This document shows, one piece after another, positions 62,105 through 64,000 of a stretch of DNA of 64,000 nucleotides. Source of the stretch: Clostridia bacterium (GTDB taxonomy: Bacteria > Bacillota > Clostridia > Oscillospirales > Butyricicoccaceae); contig JAJPXP010000017.1 of NCBI GenBank assembly GCA_021205365.1, positions 18,665-82,664 on the forward strand, given 5' to 3'. A program made the translations under genes and the position numbers. Numbering within the stretch: position 1 is the stretch's first letter; every line of letters starts with the position of its first letter. Below the pieces are notes generated by a model. That model was not told the DNA's origin. It was given only the letters and a program-made list of their open reading frames with translations, and ran no database searches.

Positions 62105-63001
62105 TCAAAGGATTACCGCGGACAATGCATTTGCCAGCCGCTCCAGATCGTCATCACCGTAATATTCCAGTGTGATCTTTCCTTTGTTTTTCTTATGGTC
62201 AATATGAACCCGGCGTCCCAGCGTGCCTTCCAGCTTCCGCTGGACCTCTTCGTAGTAATCCGGCTGAAATTCCTTTGTGGACTGCTCTGGCTTTTCCTTC
62301 TTCGGCTGATTCAGCCGCTTGACATAAGCCTCCGCCTGACGGACAGACATGCCGCCTTCTATCATACTTTTGGCAGCTAACAGCCGTTTTCCGGCATCCT
62401 GCACTGCAAGCACAGCGCGGGCATGTCCACTGGACAGCTTCCCTTCTGTCACCAGCTTGCGCACATCATCATCCAGAGACAGCAGCCGCAGGCTGTTGGC
62501 AACTGCAGACCGGGAACGCCCCACACGCTCTGCTACCGTTTCCTGCTTCATGCCAAACTGATCGATCAAAGCCCGATAGCCTTCTGCTTCCTCCATCGGA
62601 TTCAGATCCTCACGCTGCAGGTTTTCAATCAACGCCAGCTCCATCATTGTCTGGTCGTCGGCATCAATAACCATGGCAGGAATGTTGTCCAGCCCGGCAC
62701 GCCGTGCAGCGCGCCAGCGGCGCTCCCCTGCTACAATCTGATAATAGCCATTGTCGCCCTGACGGACGGTAATCGGCGCCAATACACCATGAATACGGAT
62801 GCTGTTTTCCAGCTCCTGCAATGCTTTTTCATCAAATTCCCGGCGCGGCTGTGCGCGGTTCGGTTCGATACGCCGAAGCGGGATATTCCGGAAGCCATTC
62901 TTTGGACGCACTGGTGCAGCACTCGTCGGCGGAATTGCCGCATCCAGGTTTTCTTCGCCAAACAGCGCGGAAAGACCACGTCCCAAGCTTTTATTTGCCA
63001 T
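62105..63001 (-). CDS. parB: ParB/Spo0J chromosome partitioning protein
   Basis: A 298-residue ParB. The N-terminal CTPase/ParB box is intact: RRIEPNRAQPRREFDEKALQELENSIRIHGVLAPITVRQ and AGERRWRAARRAG (GERRxR motif). The central helix-turn-helix (KQETVAERVGRSRSAVANSLRLLSL) binds parS. A C-terminal dimerization domain follows. Two perfect parS sites lie upstream of parA. parA precedes it by 14 bp, a normal parAB order. Confidence 0.97.
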   Translation of the reverse strand: MANKSLGRGLSALFGEENLDAAIPPTSAAPVRPKNGFRNIPLRRIEPNRAQPRREFDEKALQELENSIRIHGVLAPITVRQGDNGYYQIVAGERRWRAARRAGLDNIPAMVIDADDQTMMELALIENLQREDLNPMEEAEGYRALIDQFGMKQETVAERVGRSRSAVANSLRLLSLDDDVRKLVTEGKLSSGHARAVLAVQDAGKRLLAAKSMIEGGMSVRQAEAYVKRLNQPKKEKPEQSTKEFQPDYYEEVQRKLEGTLGRRVHIDHKKNKGKITLEYYGDDDLERLANALSAVIL

Positions 63002-63015
63002 GCGTTTCTCCTTCC

Positions 63016-63777
63016 TTATCCTTCATTTCTGCGCAGAAATTCCTGAGCCAATGCCATATATGCCTCCGCGCCGCGGCAATAACGGTCATATGCCGTGATC
63101 GGTTCGCCATGGCTCGGCGCTTCGGATAAGCGCACATTGCGCGGCACAACGGTTGCAAATACCTTTTTGCCAAAGTGTCGCTTAACTTCCTCTACCACCT
63201 GGATGGACAGGTTGGTTCTGCCGTCAAACATCGTCAGCAAAACGCCCTCCATCTTGATATTCTGGTTCAGTCCGCGCTGTACGGCACGCACTGTTGTCAT
63301 CAGCTGTGTCAGACCCTCCAGCGCGTAATACTCACACTGCAGCGGCACCAGGAAAGAATCCGCAGCACACAGGGAATTGAGCGTCAGCAATCCCAGTGAC
63401 GGCGGGCAGTCAATAAAAATAAAATCATATTCCTCCCGCAGCTGGTCCAGCACCATCTTCAAACGGTATTCACGGCGATCTAATTCAATCAGGTCAATTT
63501 CGGCACCGGCGAGATTCACATTCGCGCCGATGACATCTACCCATTTTGTCTTGATGACAGCTTCTTCTACCGGTGCATCACAAACCGTCAGCTCATATAC
63601 ACTGGTTTTCAGGGAACGTGGATCAATACCAAAACCGGAAGTCGCATTGCCCTGCGGATCGAAATCGCACACGAGAACCTTTTTGCCCTGTTCAGCCAGA
63701 GCAGCCGCAAGATTCACGGCAGTTGTTGTTTTGCCAACACCGCCTTTTTGATTTGCAAATGCAATAATTTTTCCCAT
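63016..63777 (-). CDS. parA: ParA/Soj chromosome partitioning ATPase
   Basis: A 253-residue Walker-type ATPase. The deviant Walker A KGGVGKTT is in ANQKGGVGKTTTAVNLA, and IDCPPSLGLLTLNSL is the Walker B part; residues after ATP binding follow the Soj pattern. The true start is the ATG at 63777 (MGKIIAFANQ) after GGAAAGGAAACC; the open frame to 63861 reads through a parS site and is rejected. With ParB it moves origin regions to the poles. Confidence 0.97.
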   Translation of the reverse strand: MGKIIAFANQKGGVGKTTTAVNLAAALAEQGKKVLVCDFDPQGNATSGFGIDPRSLKTSVYELTVCDAPVEEAVIKTKWVDVIGANVNLAGAEIDLIELDRREYRLKMVLDQLREEYDFIFIDCPPSLGLLTLNSLCAADSFLVPLQCEYYALEGLTQLMTTVRAVQRGLNQNIKMEGVLLTMFDGRTNLSIQVVEEVKRHFGKKVFATVVPRNVRLSEAPSHGEPITAYDRYCRGAEAYMALAQEFLRRNEG

Positions 63778-63817
63778 ACGTGGTTTCCTTTCCGGATAAC
63801 ATTCTATTTCGGTCTTT

Positions 63818-63846
63818 ATTATACCACGATGTTTCACGTGAAACAA
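63818..63846 (-). promoter_or_regulatory. parAB promoter containing a parS site
   Basis: On the minus strand TTGTTT (63846..63841), a 17-bp spacer and a perfect TATAAT (63823..63818). The parS site at 63830-63845 lies inside the spacer and overlaps the -35 box. Confidence 0.75.
63830..63845. promoter_or_regulatory. parS site 1
   Basis: TGTTTCACGTGAAACA, a perfect match to the Firmicute parS consensus, 53 bp upstream of the parA ATG. Confidence 0.97.
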
Positions 63847-63913
63847 CCAATTTTGCGGCATGTTACACAGTTTATTTCCATATGATCAGCATATCACCAG
63901 AATAGAAATGAAC

Positions 63914-63929
63914 TGTTTCACGTGAAACA
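63914..63929. promoter_or_regulatory. parS site 2
   Basis: TGTTTCACGTGAAACA, a second perfect copy, 84 bp from the first. The remaining bases to the right edge (63930-64000) show no gene. Confidence 0.97.
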
Positions 63930-64000
63930 TTCTATCACTATATTTTATATATTAAAGAAGGGTTTCCCATATCATAACAGAGCATGATACAGTTAGCACA

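Overview
The window looks like a piece of the chromosome of a spore-forming clostridial Firmicute, probably a butyrate producer of the Oscillospirales (Ruminococcaceae/Butyricicoccaceae type). The basis is a CIRCE-controlled hrcA, AGGAGG ribosome sites, 17-bp-spaced TTGACA/TATAAT-like promoters, a SpoIID-like protein, an ECF-type vitamin transporter core, and two butyryl-CoA dehydrogenase/EtfBA operons. Base composition is moderate and genes are tightly packed. Genus assignment is inference.

Layout. 1-1250: 5' end of hrcA, then a gene-free stretch with two candidate structured RNAs. 1.2-6 kb: short-chain dehydrogenase and HAD phosphatase, then a pantothenate operon on the minus strand (Rossmann/DUF2520 reductase, panB, panC, panD). 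6.3-11.3 kb: AraC regulator, an ECF sigma/anti-sigma pair with a matching second promoter, small lipoproteins and decayed secreted-protein remnants. 11.3-19.3 kb: HAD phosphatase, ecfT/ecfA2/ecfA1, an RNA methyltransferase, a YgiQ-type radical SAM protein, an XRE regulator and a flavin reductase. 19.4-28.5 kb: ftsK/spoIIIE, truA, a DUF5711 protein, cvpA, a ClpE-type unfoldase and a five-tRNA operon (Gly, Arg, His, Gln, Lys). 28.8-30.1 kb: nitroreductase and Sir2 deacylase.

From 30 to 43.7 kb everything is on the minus strand: two tandem SH3b cell-wall proteins (one with SLH repeats), M18 aminopeptidase, coaE, Sua5, prfA, a YdcF protein, an ABC-F ATPase, cyclophilin, PspC, TfoX-N, and a padR/HAAS/DUF4097 operon with a striking palindromic operator. 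43.8-44.2 kb is AT-rich with a DnaA-box cluster, followed by a ClpP-fold protease. 45.2-52.1 kb holds two complete bcd-etfB-etfA operons: the etfBA parts and part of the 3' UTR are a 2,044-bp apparently identical duplication, while the two dehydrogenases are divergent paralogues. 52.4-64 kb: glutamine-dependent NAD synthetase, polysaccharide deacetylase, UPF0303 protein, lipoprotein, a SpoIID/peptidoglycan-binding pair, serS, a coiled-coil membrane protein, parB and parA, with two perfect parS sites, one of them inside the parAB promoter.

ParAB with parS and the predominance of minus-strand genes from 30 kb rightwards suggest that the replication origin lies a short distance beyond the right edge. 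No phage, insertion sequence, CRISPR array or rRNA was seen. The most interesting signals are the paired ECF-sigma promoters with the decayed peptide genes, the duplicated etfBA block with its folded 3' UTR, the DnaA-box cluster away from dnaA, the parS inside the parAB promoter, the PadR operator, and the two RNA candidates next to hrcA.
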